From Quillaja saponaria (Eukaryota > Streptophyta > Magnoliopsida > Fabales > Quillajaceae): DNA of 64,000 nt. Numbering within the stretch: position 1 is the stretch's first letter; each line of letters opens with the position of its first letter. Where the stretch lies: the NCBI GenBank assembly GCA_029379385.1, contig CM055608.1:28890350-28954349 (forward strand), read 5' to 3'. Shown one piece after another: positions 22,779 through 36,199 of the stretch. The notes beneath the pieces are model-generated. The model was not told the DNA's origin and made no database searches. It saw nothing but the letters and a program-made list of their open reading frames with translations. The position numbers were made by a program, and so were the translations under genes.

Positions 22779-24332
22779 TTAGTAAATCCTTTCCTTAATC
22801 CTCACCGGAAACCCACCCTTCATTTTCGCCGTTAAAAACGCAACGAACTCCGGCTCCACTCCTTCCTCAAACGCTGGAACCACCCTGAACCGCCTCAGAA
22901 CACCGGAAACCACCCTCTTCATTTGCAAGAATGCCATTTCCTTTCCCAAACAAACTCTTGGCCCCGCCTGAAACACCGGATAAGTATACTGATCTCTTCC
23001 TATAAAATTCCACTTTTCCTTCTCCTCATCCGGCCGCGCCACTCGATCTAACCATCGCTCAGGCCGAAACTCAGCCCAGTCCGAACCCCACAATTTCTCC
23101 GACCTCCCCATTGCATAAACATGATACGACACTTTCGTCCCTTTCTCCACCGCAGTCCCGTCCGGCAAAATGTCATCCGCCGCCGCCTCTTTCGTGTCCA
23201 CCGGTACTGGTGGATACAGTCTCATGCTCTCACACAAGGCAGCATGGGTATAAACCATGTCTTTAACTTCATTATACACAGGCGCCTCAGATTTCAAATT
23301 GATTTCCTTTAAAATCTCATTTTCCACCCGTGGGTTTTTCGAAATTAACCAGAAAAACCATGTCAGAGCAGCAGAGGTTGTGTCCCTGCCAGCCAATATG
23401 AAGCTTATCACTATATCAGTAACAAAATCTATATCGGAATGGCCGGAATTCAAGAACCTTGACAACAAATCCACCGAATCGAGCGAAAACTTTTCCTGAA
23501 GCTCGTTTTTCTTTTCTCTGATTATTTCATTGGCGAATCCACGGACTTCAGAGACTGCAATTTGAAGCTCCTGTTCAGATCTAATGTTCAAAAGCTTCTC
23601 GATTTTCCAAATTAAGGGTATCATAGCATTGAATCTTTCGCTGCTGATTCTTACAGCTTTTTCAAATGCTTGTGGGAATTTGGCTTGTGGAAGAGAGGGT
23701 AACAAGTATTTCGGGTCGAACCCAAATGCGATTGTGCAAATGTTGTCAAATGCAAATCTTTGAAGGATGTCTTGGAAATCAAGGACTAATTCGTTTGCAG
23801 AGGCAGTAGACAAAATTGGGATAAGACGGTTACAGAGCTCGGTGTCGACGACAGTTTCGACGAATTTCCGGAGAGATTTGGTGTTAAATTCGTGACTGGA
23901 AACTTGTCTCTGGAACTTCCAAACATCGCCATCGGCATTGAAGATGCCGTTGCCGAGGAAATCAGTAAGGGCTCGACGAAAGTTGGGACCTTTTTGGTAA
24001 ACGGGGAACTGGGTCTTGAGTATGTGTTGAACGACGGAGGGATTGGCGGTGAAGACTTGGCGGTATCCGAAGGGACGATGGAGGGTGAAGGTGGCGAAGG
24101 GTGAGATTTGCAGAATGTCGGAGAGCCACTGGACGCGGCGGTTCTTGTTGGGTAAGATGGAGAAAAGGGAACCGATTACTGGGTAAGATTTTGGGAGGGT
24201 AATGGAATTGGAAGAGGGAGAGGGATATGAATTCTTGGAATTTGTGGAAGGAGATTTGGTAAGGAAGAAGAGGAAAAGCAAAGGAAACACGAAGAGGGAC
24301 GAAGCCAGAGACTGAAGGAGTAGAAGTAACAT
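22779..24332 (-). CDS. CYP94A: Cytochrome P450, CYP94A-like fatty-acid omega-hydroxylase
   Basis: Intact 517-residue single-exon P450. Residues 1-26 form a hydrophobic ER anchor, then a Pro/Ser-rich linker and the SYPVIGS motif. The I-helix oxygen-binding motif AGRDTT, the K-helix ExxR (ESMR), the PERF-equivalent FRPERW and the heme loop FQAGPRVCLG with its Cys at about residue 461 are all present. Overall sequence and the VLPDG-equivalent ILPDG, HVYAMGR and FIGRDQYTYPVFQAG segments match CYP94, closest to the CYP94A type. CYP94A enzymes hydroxylate fatty acids at the omega end and feed cutin and defence signalling; CYP94B/C members instead oxidise jasmonoyl-isoleucine. The nearest neighbours are unrelated genes. 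I am sure of the CYP94 family and less sure of the subfamily and substrate. Confidence 0.93.
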   Translation of the reverse strand: MLLLLLQSLASSLFVFPLLFLFFLTKSPSTNSKNSYPSPSSNSITLPKSYPVIGSLFSILPNKNRRVQWLSDILQISPFATFTLHRPFGYRQVFTANPSVVQHILKTQFPVYQKGPNFRRALTDFLGNGIFNADGDVWKFQRQVSSHEFNTKSLRKFVETVVDTELCNRLIPILSTASANELVLDFQDILQRFAFDNICTIAFGFDPKYLLPSLPQAKFPQAFEKAVRISSERFNAMIPLIWKIEKLLNIRSEQELQIAVSEVRGFANEIIREKKNELQEKFSLDSVDLLSRFLNSGHSDIDFVTDIVISFILAGRDTTSAALTWFFWLISKNPRVENEILKEINLKSEAPVYNEVKDMVYTHAALCESMRLYPPVPVDTKEAAADDILPDGTAVEKGTKVSYHVYAMGRSEKLWGSDWAEFRPERWLDRVARPDEEKEKWNFIGRDQYTYPVFQAGPRVCLGKEMAFLQMKRVVSGVLRRFRVVPAFEEGVEPEFVAFLTAKMKGGFPVRIKERIY

Positions 24333-24381
24333 TTTGAAACTTCAATTTCTGGTCTATGGTATTTTAGAGCTTTAGGATCGG

Positions 24382-24390
24382 TATTTATAT
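24382..24390 (-). promoter_or_regulatory. TATA box of the CYP94 gene
   Basis: The minus strand reads ATATAAATA, about 50 bp upstream of the ATG at 24332. The spacing allows a short 5' leader of about 20-25 bases. Confidence 0.55.
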
Positions 24391-25281
24391 GTGAAAATAA
24401 TTATATAAGAATGTCTCTCTTTTAAAAAAATAAATAAATATTTATAATTATAAAAAACAAAAGAATTGGACGGCTACTGTTCATTTGTTGGCAAAAGGTT
24501 GGTTTTGTGTGGCACGAAAGCTAAAGGCAATAATTTATAAAGTTTTGAATTATTTGATAGTGTTACCAAAATTCAATTACTTTGATAAATAAAAAGAAAA
24601 AAAATTATATTTGAGTTTTGTATATAATAAATATGATTTTTGGTAATTAAAATTTTTTAAAATAATAATTTATATATTAAATAATACTAAAATCATAATA
24701 ATTTATTGTAACAAATATTATAAAATTTTCATATAGAAACTTAACAAACAAATGTCCAAAACTCTTTACATTTTTAAGAATAATAAATAAATAGGTTTTT
24801 TTGATAGGTTCCTAAAAGACGCTTGTAAAAATACAATAAATATAATCTTTCAAAATTAAAAATTTTCACAAATAACAAGTTGTGCATCAAATATCACAGA
24901 AATCACTATTAATTATTGTAATTATATTATAAACTTTTTTATTTATAGAACCTTAATAATTACCCAATTATTATAATTAATATTATAAATTTTCTATTTA
25001 TAGAACTTTAACAATTGATACTCCTTCGAAAAATCTTAAACAAACTTGCACCTCTTCAAGTTGAAGAAAGATAAGGAACAGTTGGTGGACATCAATAATT
25101 ATGTTATGTAGTAAATAGACAATTTTTTTGGTGCTGAAAAAAGAACCCGAGATAGTTATAATTATTGCACTAATATTTTAAACTAAGTTCATATTTCTTA
25201 AAAGAATTTTAATATTCTATGCCTACTAGGCACATAATAAGGGATATTTATTACATTATACAATGTATAAATATCCTTTAA

Positions 25282-25754
25282 ATAATAAGAAATATTTATT
25301 ATATTGCAATACTTGTTAACTTCATCCTTTATTATGTTAAAAAATATAATAACTCTATGCCTTTTCCTAACTATTGTTATTTCCACTAATTTTTCATATT
25401 TACCAAACCAATACTTTTTATTTTTCATGTCTTGTTTCCATAGAGGTCTTATTCTAATTTTTAAACACATTGTTTCAGCAAATAAATTGATTTATCAAAA
25501 AGAACCAAGTCCACCATTTGATCCACATCCATGGAACACTTTTAACCAATACACTACAGAAATCCTCTTTTTTATGATGTAAACGTGATTCAAGAAGAAT
25601 CAGCTAGATCCAATATTAGTAATTGAGTCCGCAATCTGAATATCTAGACTGAAACATAAGCAAGGGCCTCTAAAAATAACAAGAGATAGAAAAATGTATA
25701 ACATTATCACATTTTGAAGTTAAAAAATATTACAATATAATAAATATCTCTTAT
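25282..25754. repeat. Inverted repeat pair, possible MITE
   Basis: Sequence at 25282-25324 matches the reverse complement of 25713-25754 with a few mismatches: ATATTTATTATATTG on both, ending TTAACTTCA. The 390-bp interior is non-coding. It could be a small DNA transposon or a foldback remnant. Confidence 0.5.
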
Positions 25755-27516
25755 TGTGTGTCTCGTAGATATAGAATAAAAAACCCTTCTTAAATAGATA
25801 GAAATTGAAGAAATTTCATAGGCAGAATGTTTATTGTCAATAATTGAAGGCAAACCAACTATTTGCTCTCTTTTTTTTAAAAAAAAAATATTAACAGAAA
25901 GCAACGGCATGCAGCAAAAACTGCCTGCCTTTCTTTCTTTTTTCTTTTACAAATATAACCTTAAAAATTATTTTTATTACAAAAAGATAATAATTGTCAT
26001 TTTTTTTTTAATAAATTGAATACAACAGTCATATAAGTTTTTTTTTTTTTAGACAAAAAGATTTTTTATTTATTGAGATTTTCTTTTTACTATTTTAATA
26101 ATTTAATAATATTATTCATAGATGTCATTTTTTATAATTTACATACTAAACAAAAAAAAAAATAACATCTCAAACCATAATTTATAATCAAAAGTTAAAC
26201 CAAACTCACTCATGTACATATGGTGCACAATTAAAAGTATAATATTTATTTTTTAATAAATCATCTTATTATACATATATATAATTAAATTTATTTCTAG
26301 TGTCACAAACTTGAGCACAACTTGTTTTGTGCAAATAATGCTACACTTTCAAGTAGCTTAAACTACACTTGCATTTGCATATAACAGCATTCGTAATTAA
26401 ATTTAACAAGAGATATAGTGACATTTATTTATTTATTTGGTACAATAAATGATTTATTTTGACGCAAATTTCATATAAATTTAGTGCAATAACAATTATC
26501 ATGCGCACATTTATATGTTTGTACCATTACACCAAAAACTAAGCAAATTATATAATATGCTTCTTATTGACTTAAGTAGCAACATTGCATGATAGAAAAT
26601 ATAAAATAAAAGGTGAAAGATTTAAATTTAGAAATCTCTCATTGAAAAATATATTTAGGCCATCAAATTATTGCTCAAGTACAGGAGTAAATGTGACTGA
26701 GTTAGCTTATATATATCTCAACTAATCATATTTTTTATTATATAAAAAAAAGTTATCCTCACCTCGAATTAGAAAAAATTCAAATCCAAAAAGTTAATGA
26801 AAGTAGTACATATTCTTGTTTACAAAGCGAATTCTTTAGTTTAAGTTTACAATTATTGATGTTGATTTCAATTGTATTTTATACATTTAAAAAAATGTAA
26901 ATGTAATAAATAAATGTCACCACTTTACAAGAACTTCCCATCCTAAATGCGTTTTAATTGGAGGATATCAAAAAACATTCATATATATTACTCTTACCAT
27001 CTTAGCTAGATACGGTTTTTTCAATGTATCAAAAAAATAGTTGTTGAACATTTTACCTAGAATAATTAAGAAGAAAAGTTTTAGGAGTTTAGACAATAAA
27101 ATCTCTAACAATCACTTTAGGATCGATTGACCAATTAAATTAAATTTTTGAACCCGATATTAATTGATTTGGGCTAATATTTGGTTAATGAAAGTTAGGA
27201 TAGTAGCCAACAAGAAATTCGTTGAACAAATGATTTAACAATGGCATGCATCTAAAAAAATTCATATCAATGGATGACAGCTGCATCTTAGCTACGAGTA
27301 AACGCACATGATGAAGTGAGGGGTTACCTTCAGTTAGGCCTATTCTCCTTCACATAAAGTGTCAGTAGCCCCTCAAATTGTTGAATTGAGAACTCTTTTT
27401 TGAAGATGTAAAGTTCAATCTGAGGATACATTAACACGTCTATTTCAGCCGGAATTTCATTCCAAATTTGGCGGGAGTCCTTAAGTCACATGATTTTCAC
27501 GTGTATAATTGTAAAC

Positions 27517-27542
27517 AAAAAAAAAAAAAAAAAAAAAAAAAA
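27517..27542 (+). repeat. Poly-A tract of 26 bases
   Basis: An uninterrupted run of A followed by GAGAG. It might mark a retroposon tail, but no retroposed body was recognised upstream. Confidence 0.5.
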
Positions 27543-28887
27543 GAGAGAAATTTTGTAATCCACAATATTATAAGCTTAGCAGCAACGTGGCAGCAATATA
27601 ATACGTCTGACCGAATGAAGTAGATGTTTCAACGACTAGTGAATAGTGACTGAAACCTAAATGCCAAAAATCATAGCCTCCAATTTAGCAAGTCTTCGAT
27701 TCAATTCCATGAGATGTTAATATCCACCTACTTGTCCAGACGTTGACACATGGTTAAGAAGTAAGAAGTCTTAGACTTATGAGATGTAAATCTATTTACA
27801 TGTAAATAGAAATGTGAATTAATCGAAATACACCACCTTAACTGATTAAAAGATTGGTTGACTTTAAAAAAATAAAAAATCAATAGAGAATTTGCTTCTG
27901 ATGCTGGATTAGTTTCAGTTCAGTCATTTGAAGAAAAGTTGTCCACAGTCCACAGTCGACACTCAGCATTCACATTGAAACTTTCACTAACTAGTGTCTA
28001 GCAGAAAATAATAAAACCGCCTCCATTTCGATTGAAACAAAACAGTGGCCAAATTCACAGGGGAAAGAATGACACGAGATTACAACCAGATGTTGTTGCA
28101 ACATATCTATTGTGTACCCCATCAATTTGTCCCAAAGATACAAAGACTAATAGCAAAAACAGAAGATATAAAGACACCTGTACATGAAAACCGTGTCATG
28201 ATTCTTTGTTATCAGAGGCAAACCACGAAAAGAAACATGATTCTGTCATCTTTGTGACCAAGGTTACCCGACGATGGAGAGACATTCATTTTTCTAGTTC
28301 TTTCATTCTGGCCCAGATAATATCTGAAATAAGTATATGTTGTGTAATAAGAGGTTCTGAACAAATCAAAAATAGAATCACATAAATGATGAAGATGACA
28401 AACTACAATTGACAAATATCCACAGATTTTTTTAAGGTTATGAACTTATGATGGAAACCGGAAGAATCGCAAGCTAAACAAATCTTGGTTGTGACTTGTA
28501 GTAATGCATCTATTCTAGATCCATGTTGCAGTAGCCAATATCTGATGCATTATGGCATGCAGACCATATCAGATTATGTTCCCTCAAGATACCGACGGAA
28601 GATCCAATTTCAGTCATCCTATGTTTTGCAGTCCTATTACAGAACCAATACAACAAAACTGATGCATTATGCGGTATTTCCAATAATATTTTCTACTATG
28701 TATGATGGTCTATGAATCTCCATTCGCATCAAACAACAAAAACAACTGATGTTTGAGACATGATTCTTCAATTACTACATATTACCAGTTCTAGACCCGT
28801 CAAAAAGATGACGTGGGCCACGTGCATTCCACGGTTTTACCCGCTCACCTGTGAGCATTGTTCATCATCAAGTACAAATTAATGGAA

Positions 28888-31078
28888 CTAGTAATGATAA
28901 CCACATTCTAAAAATGTAAAAAATGACAATCTTATCAAATTATTTGTGATGCGGGGTACACTAACACTCTGTACCATGGCATTTTTTCCATTCAAATCAC
29001 AACTTTCCACGGGTATGTTCTCCACCCTAGATTCATCTGTGAAGTTTGACCTATAAAACTCTAGCTCTGCTTCCAAATCTTGTATCTCTTTCTCCTTTTC
29101 TGCCAATAGATCATTAGCTTTATCCCGTGCCTCTACATCATATTCTGCTTGTTCTTCCATCATTCTTAAATACTGAAGGGCCTCCATATGTAGAGATGCC
29201 TTCTCCTCTTGTAGCCTCATAATCATAGACATTGCTCGATTTGCAGCAACTGCAGAACCATTTCTTTCTTCCTCAAGTTCCTTACCCAAGGCACTCATGC
29301 ATTTCCTATCATACTCAATCTGTCGTTTTAATCTGTCAACAAGAGGTTCTCCTTCAGTTTCACTTACATTGCCCCCATCCAGAGATTCAAGACCAGACTC
29401 CACTGAGACCGACTTTTGAAGCACCTGAATTTCATTAGAGCTCAAAGCATCAATTAGCTTTGTCTCATCACCACGACCATGCTTAATGGTAGCAGTTGAT
29501 GATGTATTAATCCTTTGAGGAGAAGAGTTATGTGACGAAAAGTGTTTTAGTTCTTCATTGACTCTATCAACTTCCTCCTTGGTTGGCTGTTCTGCAACAG
29601 AAGTAGATGTTTGTCTTTCCTCACCAGTGATACAAATTCTCTCACATTAGCTGAGTCCTCGTGTCTCAGATTTGTATGGGAAGAGTCATTTACAACATGA
29701 ACAGTTGCAATAGATAATCCTGTTGCTGTACTAATATTCTTCGAGTCTTCCTCAAGCTTGTTGATGGATCCATGTTCAATATTACTTACTTGAGTAACAA
29801 TCTATGGCTAAAAGTCATTTCAGATAGGAATTAATTCTTTAGTTACGATTCAAAGCATCATGCCCGGACACACACTTATAAACACACACACACACAAAGA
29901 AAGACAGTTCTTACACTTCTTTGGTGGTGCTCCGTGAGAAGAGGGAGTGACATCTAAAGTAATAAGCTCAGATAGTCTAGCAGGAATGGGATTCTGAGAA
30001 ATAAAAGAGTTGATCTTACTCTCGCTTGATTCTCCATAAGAAACTTTCACAACATTAGATGATGGTAAAACCTCATTTAGTGAAATAAGCTCAGGAAAAC
30101 CACAAGGATCAGACTTCTGATTACCCTGCTGCCAATGAATTTCATTCTAGACCATATTCAACAGCAATCTGTACACATGGATCTAAAAGCGAATGCCTGG
30201 AATTGGATAAGCTGCTTGTCTGCCTTTGCTGGATCCGGATCATTGAACATATTTGTGGGTGGAATTACTGAAGCACATTGGACTACTTGATCTTCCTTAG
30301 GTTTAACATTTTCACAAACTATACTACCAACATCCTCATCGTCAGAAAATGGGAACTCAGAATCAGAAATTATTTTGAGCTCAGTGTACCCTACTTGTGA
30401 CAATTTATCATGACTACTTTTTCCTAGACGACAAGAATTTAGTGATCCAGAAATCCTGTCTCTTATCTTTTTCAAGCTTTACCGGCAGGTTAACCAGCTT
30501 CTGCTTGGTAAATGTGGAAAAGGAATTTTTGATTTCATAACATTTGTCCCAGATGATTTTAGCTGTAGCTATCTTTGGCCATGTTGTGTTGAGTTCTAAG
30601 GCTTACCACAACAATTGCACATCCTTGATACCATAGAACCAGTAATTATATCTCCATTAAGCAATGAACCACCAAGAATCAACCCCAACTTACTGACCAA
30701 GAACCTATGTGTTTCTGGTTTAAGTTTAATCTGTTTGGTGAATGACAAGAGACAATCGTCACACATCCAATGACCATCTGCAAGCTTACTATGATATGAC
30801 ATAGTATTAAAGATGAGATTTCTGATCTATGGTTGCTGCAAAGTAGACTCCATTAATATTCTGGCTTTTCATTGCCTAAGACACGGTCAAGCCTAGAGCA
30901 CAAAATACATGGTACTTGCCATTCACAGTAACTTAGCAAAATTTTGTCAGCAGGATACGTCAGCACAAAATCAATAACAAGCAGAAATATCAAGAACCAC
31001 TCAGAAGCTGCAAAAACGAGAGCATTAGGAAACCTCTGCTGCTTTGACAGATGAAGTCCCTTTTGCAGCCATCTCCAT
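28888..31078 (-). pseudogene. MYOB: Myosin-binding (GTD-binding/DUF593) protein pseudogene
   Basis: The minus strand carries the layout of plant MYOB proteins, which sit on vesicles and bind the globular tail of myosin XI. The start is MEMAAKGTSSVKAAE at 31078. A membrane segment follows (ASEWFLIFLLVID), then the Cys-rich lumen-type motif CILCSRLD, then CDDCLLSF and CNCCGKP. Next come a Ser/Asp-rich stretch (SDSEFPFSDDED) and the GTD-binding coiled coil (about 29040-29380; LKRQIEYDRKCMSALGKELE and RLQEEKASLHMEALQYLRMM). Many lesions interrupt it: a frameshift after the start exon, a TAA at 30853-30855, a 1-base loss near 30790, a stop right after CCGKP, shifts near 30170 and near 29640. The coiled coil alone remains open for 185 residues, ending abnormally at 28888. 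I judge it a dead gene. Confidence 0.85.
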
Positions 31079-31099
31079 CACAGTTGCTCTAGCAATCCA

Positions 31100-32110
31100 T
31101 GAGGTTCCTGATACTGCATTGTCAAATCAAGGGTTAATTGATCAAATCCCTATCCCTCAAATCAAAGTTGAAAGCTCCTTTCTGAAATCTTAATTTAGTA
31201 AATTAATATCCAATACCCTATAGACAACAAACAGCAAAACAGCTGGTAGACAACAAGAATGCAATCTAAATCCACAATGCAGATCAATGAAAAACTAAAA
31301 TGAAACACAACCAGTGACACACACCCCAATTGTAATACATATAAAATTCAATGTAATGCAAGATTTTGATGTAATCAATGTGAAGTGTTTCTCTTCATGT
31401 CTGACTACTACGGCAAAAAGGCAGGTGTTAGTCAAAATTCATAGTGAACAGAAGATACAATCGTCCACTTGATTAAAATCCTCAGAACAAACAAGAAGGA
31501 AAAGCTAATGATAAACAAAACCCTTTTTTGCCGGAATTGATCAAGAAAACACTGTAGACCAACTAATTGTCATTATCATTATACAATCAAATAATAAGAG
31601 CTAACCCGAACAAGGATCGGGTAACAACTCAGACTTCCCAACTGTTCGAAATAATGCCACAATCAACTAACAAGTACAAATTCAAGAGGGCGGGCATGAA
31701 AATAAAAAGGAAAAGGAAAACAAAGAAAAGGACACATACCATGATAATGAGGTAACCGAACCCAGATTCAATTCAATTGCCCATTAACAAAAGATAAGAA
31801 AAGAAAAGACTTTTTGATAATCGAACCCACATGCTGAAAATTGAGGATTAGAAAAATTGTAGTTTTTAATACCACACAAATCCACTCAAAAAAGTTCAAA
31901 TCATAACTGATATACAAAATTACATCATACTCATTCATCTTTAAAAATTAGAAGATAAAGGAAAATGTGTGTACCTGGCCTGCAGCCTGTTGAGTGAAGA
32001 GGAAAAGATAGAGGAGCAGAGGCAAATTCTGATCACAGATGGTAAAGAAATTTGGAGGAAAAAAAAAAAACTAAACCAGAAGAAAGACAGTCTAGACAGA
32101 TAAAAGAGAT
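31100..32110 (-). other. MYOB pseudogene 5' leader and promoter region
   Basis: A consensus donor CAG|GTACACAC on the minus strand at about 31978 suggests a 5' UTR intron reaching to near 31110. No coding region is seen. The retained leader intron argues that this was an original locus rather than a processed copy. Confidence 0.4.
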
Positions 32111-32588
32111 AAGCGCGAATTTACTAGTATTTCCCTGTCTAGTTAATTGAGTGGCCGTTGAAACCAACCGCTTCAGATTTGTTTGGTTGCTGTAAATTTA
32201 CAATTTTGTCCCTGTTTTAAGCATTGGCGGTTTGGTACAATCCCAAACATACCAAATTATAGTCACCCAATAAAAAATTTAGTGATATATTTTTTTTTGT
32301 GCGTTTGATTTTCTTTTGGAGTTGGGATAATAAAATCAATTAATCTTGTCTTTAACCATCTATATATTGCATACCCAATGAAAGGGGGGCACAGTTTGGT
32401 CGGGTCACATTTGAGCATTTCACCAATTGACCCGATTAAGTCAATTCCTTCAATTCTTCAACCGATACAACAATTGAAAATTTCCAATTTTCAAAATTAT
32501 TCACTGGCTGTAATTCGATTGGTGGTGGTCAGTTGTTTATCTCAATATCAATCATTCTTAAATCTGATTAAGAAAAAGTAGTCTCAAG

Positions 32589-33132
32589 CAATGTTTTAAA
32601 AATCGACCAGTTAGATCATTGTTTAGATCATAAATCGAACTGGATTGAACTTAAAAATTATTTTGATGATTGGACTAGTAAAAACTTACATAATTGGCAA
32701 AATCGATCGCTAGTTGATTGAACCGAACTTTTTTTTAATTAAAAAAATTATATTAATTGTATTAAGGATGAATGAAATACTTGTATTTTTATTCAAAATT
32801 TGTGAAATAATTGTATTTTACATTGATATCATTTTTTATTATTTTGATACACAAATTGATACTTAAATATTGTGATGCACAATAAGTCTACAGTTATCGT
32901 AATAATTATAATTGATTATTTGTGATGTGATTTTTTTTTGTAATTTAGTGAATGTTAAATTATTATCTTGTATATTTTTGTGTATTTAGTATTTATAATT
33001 AATATAATTTTTATTTAAAATATATAATTATATATATTTATGACGTTATAGAGTCCAACCCCGATTAAACCAATGACCCGAGAGTTAATAAAATTTTTGA
33101 TTTGATCATTAGTCCCCTTTTTAAAATATTGG
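32589..33132. mobile_element. Putative MITE with short terminal inverted repeats
   Basis: The left end reads CAATGTTTTAAAAATCGACC. The reverse complement of the right end reads CCAATATTTTAAAAAGGGGAC. The inner flanks contain degenerate GAACCGA/CGATTAAACC motifs seen in a common plant non-autonomous repeat type. No ORF; no target-site duplication identified. Confidence 0.45.
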
Positions 33133-36100
33133 TTCCGAGTAAAAAAAATAATCTGTAAATCTAAACCCAACATTTGAAAATCAATTCTCAAATTTCATAT
33201 CTCAATAAAACCCAATATAATCCATTCATCTGAAAAAACGAATCCCTAAATGTCAAATTCCTAAATTAAACTCAATACAATTCATGTAAAAAAAGAAAGA
33301 AAAAGAATATCTAAAGCAAAATATCGACTCCATTCAACAACTATCGAAGATGATATGTATGAACAATATGAAACATCGTTGAAGTAAAAAATTAGTTGCT
33401 ATACGAATCAGGATGCTCATTTTCTCTTAGTAACGAAGTTGAGGTTTACACAATTTTGTTATTCAGAAGGAAAAAAAAAAAAGCATTGATCGCCAAATCA
33501 TTGAAGCTAGTTTCTTGTAAATCAGTTTTAAAATCAATAAAACGAAAGAAGAGAGGAAGAAAAGATGGAGGGTGGAGGTAAAAGCAAAGAGTGGAGAGAG
33601 TGAGGGAGAAAGCTTGGTGTTTGGTTGTTGAGTTACTAAGAATGAGAGAATATATGTTTAGGGTTTTAATTCATTTGAAATGAAGAAGGGGCTAAGACAA
33701 GGCTTTGTATAAATTGGGCTAAGCTAATATCAGAACAAATGTACTTGAATTGGGATTATTAGGAATTTAAGATGACATGAAAATAAATGTAAACATGAGT
33801 ATTTCGGTCAGGTTGGTTGACCGAAGGACAAAACCCAATTCGAAAGAAGTGTAAAAATTCAAATCAACTCCTCATCCGTCTCTTTTGGGTTGAATCTGTT
33901 TCAATAATTTTCAGTTGGGCTTTCAGTTGAATTTCTGAGTGAGATGCTCATCTCTACCCAATTTTAAGATTAATAGGAAAATAATTTATAATTAATAAGT
34001 TAGCATCATGGCATGCATTGCTCTATTTCGTAGACAGTAAAATTCTTATAATTTTTTATTGTTGATGTGAATAGGTCAGTTTTTTATTACATTGGAGAGG
34101 TGATAAATTAAGTTGCGCATAAACTATATTAAATATGTCTGACTGTTAATAGTAAAATAAAAAGTGTGTAGATCAAATAAAATAAATTATGAAAAATAAT
34201 TAGGTTAAAAATAAAGAAACTGAGTTAATGGGAGAAGAGAGTTGATTATTATTTTAAAAATAAGTATAATTTATTATTTTCTTCTTATGTTTTAAACTAT
34301 GTTTATAAAATTGTGCTATTTGACCAACATACATTATGATGTCTCAAAATTTGAATTCTCGATATAGACATGTTAATACTATATATATAAATGATTTAAT
34401 GATAATTTTTTTTGAATCTTTTAAATATTCTTATGAGTTCTTGTTGTTACATATTTTTCTATTTCAAATCAATAGATTATTATTATTATTATTACTTTAT
34501 TTTTAATTCTTCTCCATTTTAACATTAATAGGATTGTAATTGTTTTAAGACTATAGATTTCTATTTTACTAATTTTTCTCAATAGTAATAAATTTATAAT
34601 TTTTCAATAATTATATATCAATAGTAATTAAGATTAAATTTTCTCAAATTTATGAATTAAAATCAGTATAGTTTTCATGATTATAATATTATTATTTTAA
34701 CTTCTAATTCATAATGTTAAACAAAAATATTTTTTCAATAATTATATCTCAATAGTAGTTATGATTGAATTTGTTAATTTTTTAATTAAATTTATAATAA
34801 TTATAATATTTTTTAGTTCTTCTCAAATTTAAAAATTAATTTTTTATTTTAAAAAAATATTAGTAGTATACTTTCCATTATTATAATATTGTTGTTTTAG
34901 CTTTTTATTCTTCTTCCATCTTAAGAATTAATTAAATTTTGTTTGTTTGTTTGTTAAATTTATCTATTGATTTATGAATATAAAAGTGGTTTAGCGAAAA
35001 AAAATAATTATTTTCTTAAATATCTTAATGACTTTTAATATAACATAAATATTTTTTTAGTTCAAATTTTTTATTTTATTTTTTACCTTTCTCCTAATTC
35101 TTCTCCATTTTAATATTAATAGAATTGTAATTGTTTTATGCCTATTGATTTTATTTTTTTTGTCATGTTTCTTCTCAATAGTAATAAGTCTATAATTTGT
35201 CAATAACTATATATCAATAATAATTAAGATTGAATTTATTAGGTTCTTTATTTAATTAGTTATAAATAATTATAATATTATAAAATAAATTTTATTTAAA
35301 AATGTTATGAAGTAAAATAAATATTAAGAGTATAGTTTTTATGATTATAATATTGTTGTAATAATTATTTTTTTCATTTTTAGAACTTTTAAAAAAATAT
35401 ATTCAATGTTCATATTATGGATTAATTTTATTTTTTTGATTTATTTATTTGTTTATGTCATTAATATAAGAGTATTATTTTTTATTAATTATAATTTATT
35501 GATATACATCAATTATTGATGAATCTATGTAACATAAATACTATTCACGTATACGGTGTCAGTGAGATAAGCTAGTAAGAATTCAGCTTGACTCGTAAAC
35601 ATGCGAATCAATTCGTGTCATATTATTTAATTTTTTATGTACATACTAATTTATTATAAATATATTTATATATAAAATATATAACTTGATTTAGTTATAA
35701 GTTATTCAAATGACTAAAATGAAATTTTTTGTTAATATATATATTATGATATATTTTTTAAAAATATTTATTAGAATAGACAATAATAATTTTAGTGTTA
35801 TATAAATAAGAGATTATAATTTTTTAAATTTATAATGTCTTAATAAGTCAGTTCTCCCACTAAAAAAAACAATACTAACAATATAAAACAAGTAGTTAAA
35901 AAATAATTAGAGTATAATCGAATTTATACCTATGTCATTTTTACGAAATATATACTAACAATCTTTTATTTATTAATAAATGATATAATAATAAAAAATA
36001 TATTAGTTTTTATTTTCAATCATCTCTCAAAAAATGAATAAATATATTTTTATCATTTTCTTCACTTTTGATTTCATACCCTCTCTAATCATTTTCCTCA

Positions 36101-36199
36101 CTAATCTTTCATTCAGCTTAGTGTGATTCAAGTGATAAGTGATAAATTGTACTTATTTTCTTTCATTTTTATCATTTCACCTTTCATTTCCTTTTCGCC
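33133..36199. other. AT-rich intergenic DNA
   Basis: No gene recognised. A CT-rich stretch on the minus strand near 33560-33670, with a telo-box (AAACCCTAA) at about 33657-33666, looks like a leader or promoter remnant without a following reading frame. The 34430-35500 part is repeat. Confidence 0.5.
34430..35500. repeat. AT-rich dispersed repeat, copies B and C in tandem
   Basis: Two related units (about 34480-34900 and 34900-35420) share TTAATAG-ATTGTAATTGTTTTA, ATATATCAATARTAATTAAG and ATTATAATATT phrases in the same order. The same phrases occur at 21540-22180. Confidence 0.5.

Larger units (their letters stand above)
24430..28887. other. Long AT-rich intergenic DNA
   Basis: No gene recognised. 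Small open frames are AT-rich noise. It holds an inverted repeat pair (25282-25754) and a 26-base poly-A run (27517-27542). The part from about 28790 may include decayed 3' sequence of the MYOB pseudogene. Confidence 0.5.

Noticed and set aside
23962..24345. Second minus-strand frame over the CYP94 start
   Set aside because: Antiphase shadow of the P450 coding region.
33560..33670. Possible first exon or promoter on the minus strand
   Set aside because: CT-rich with a telo-box, but no reading frame or splice donor follows convincingly.
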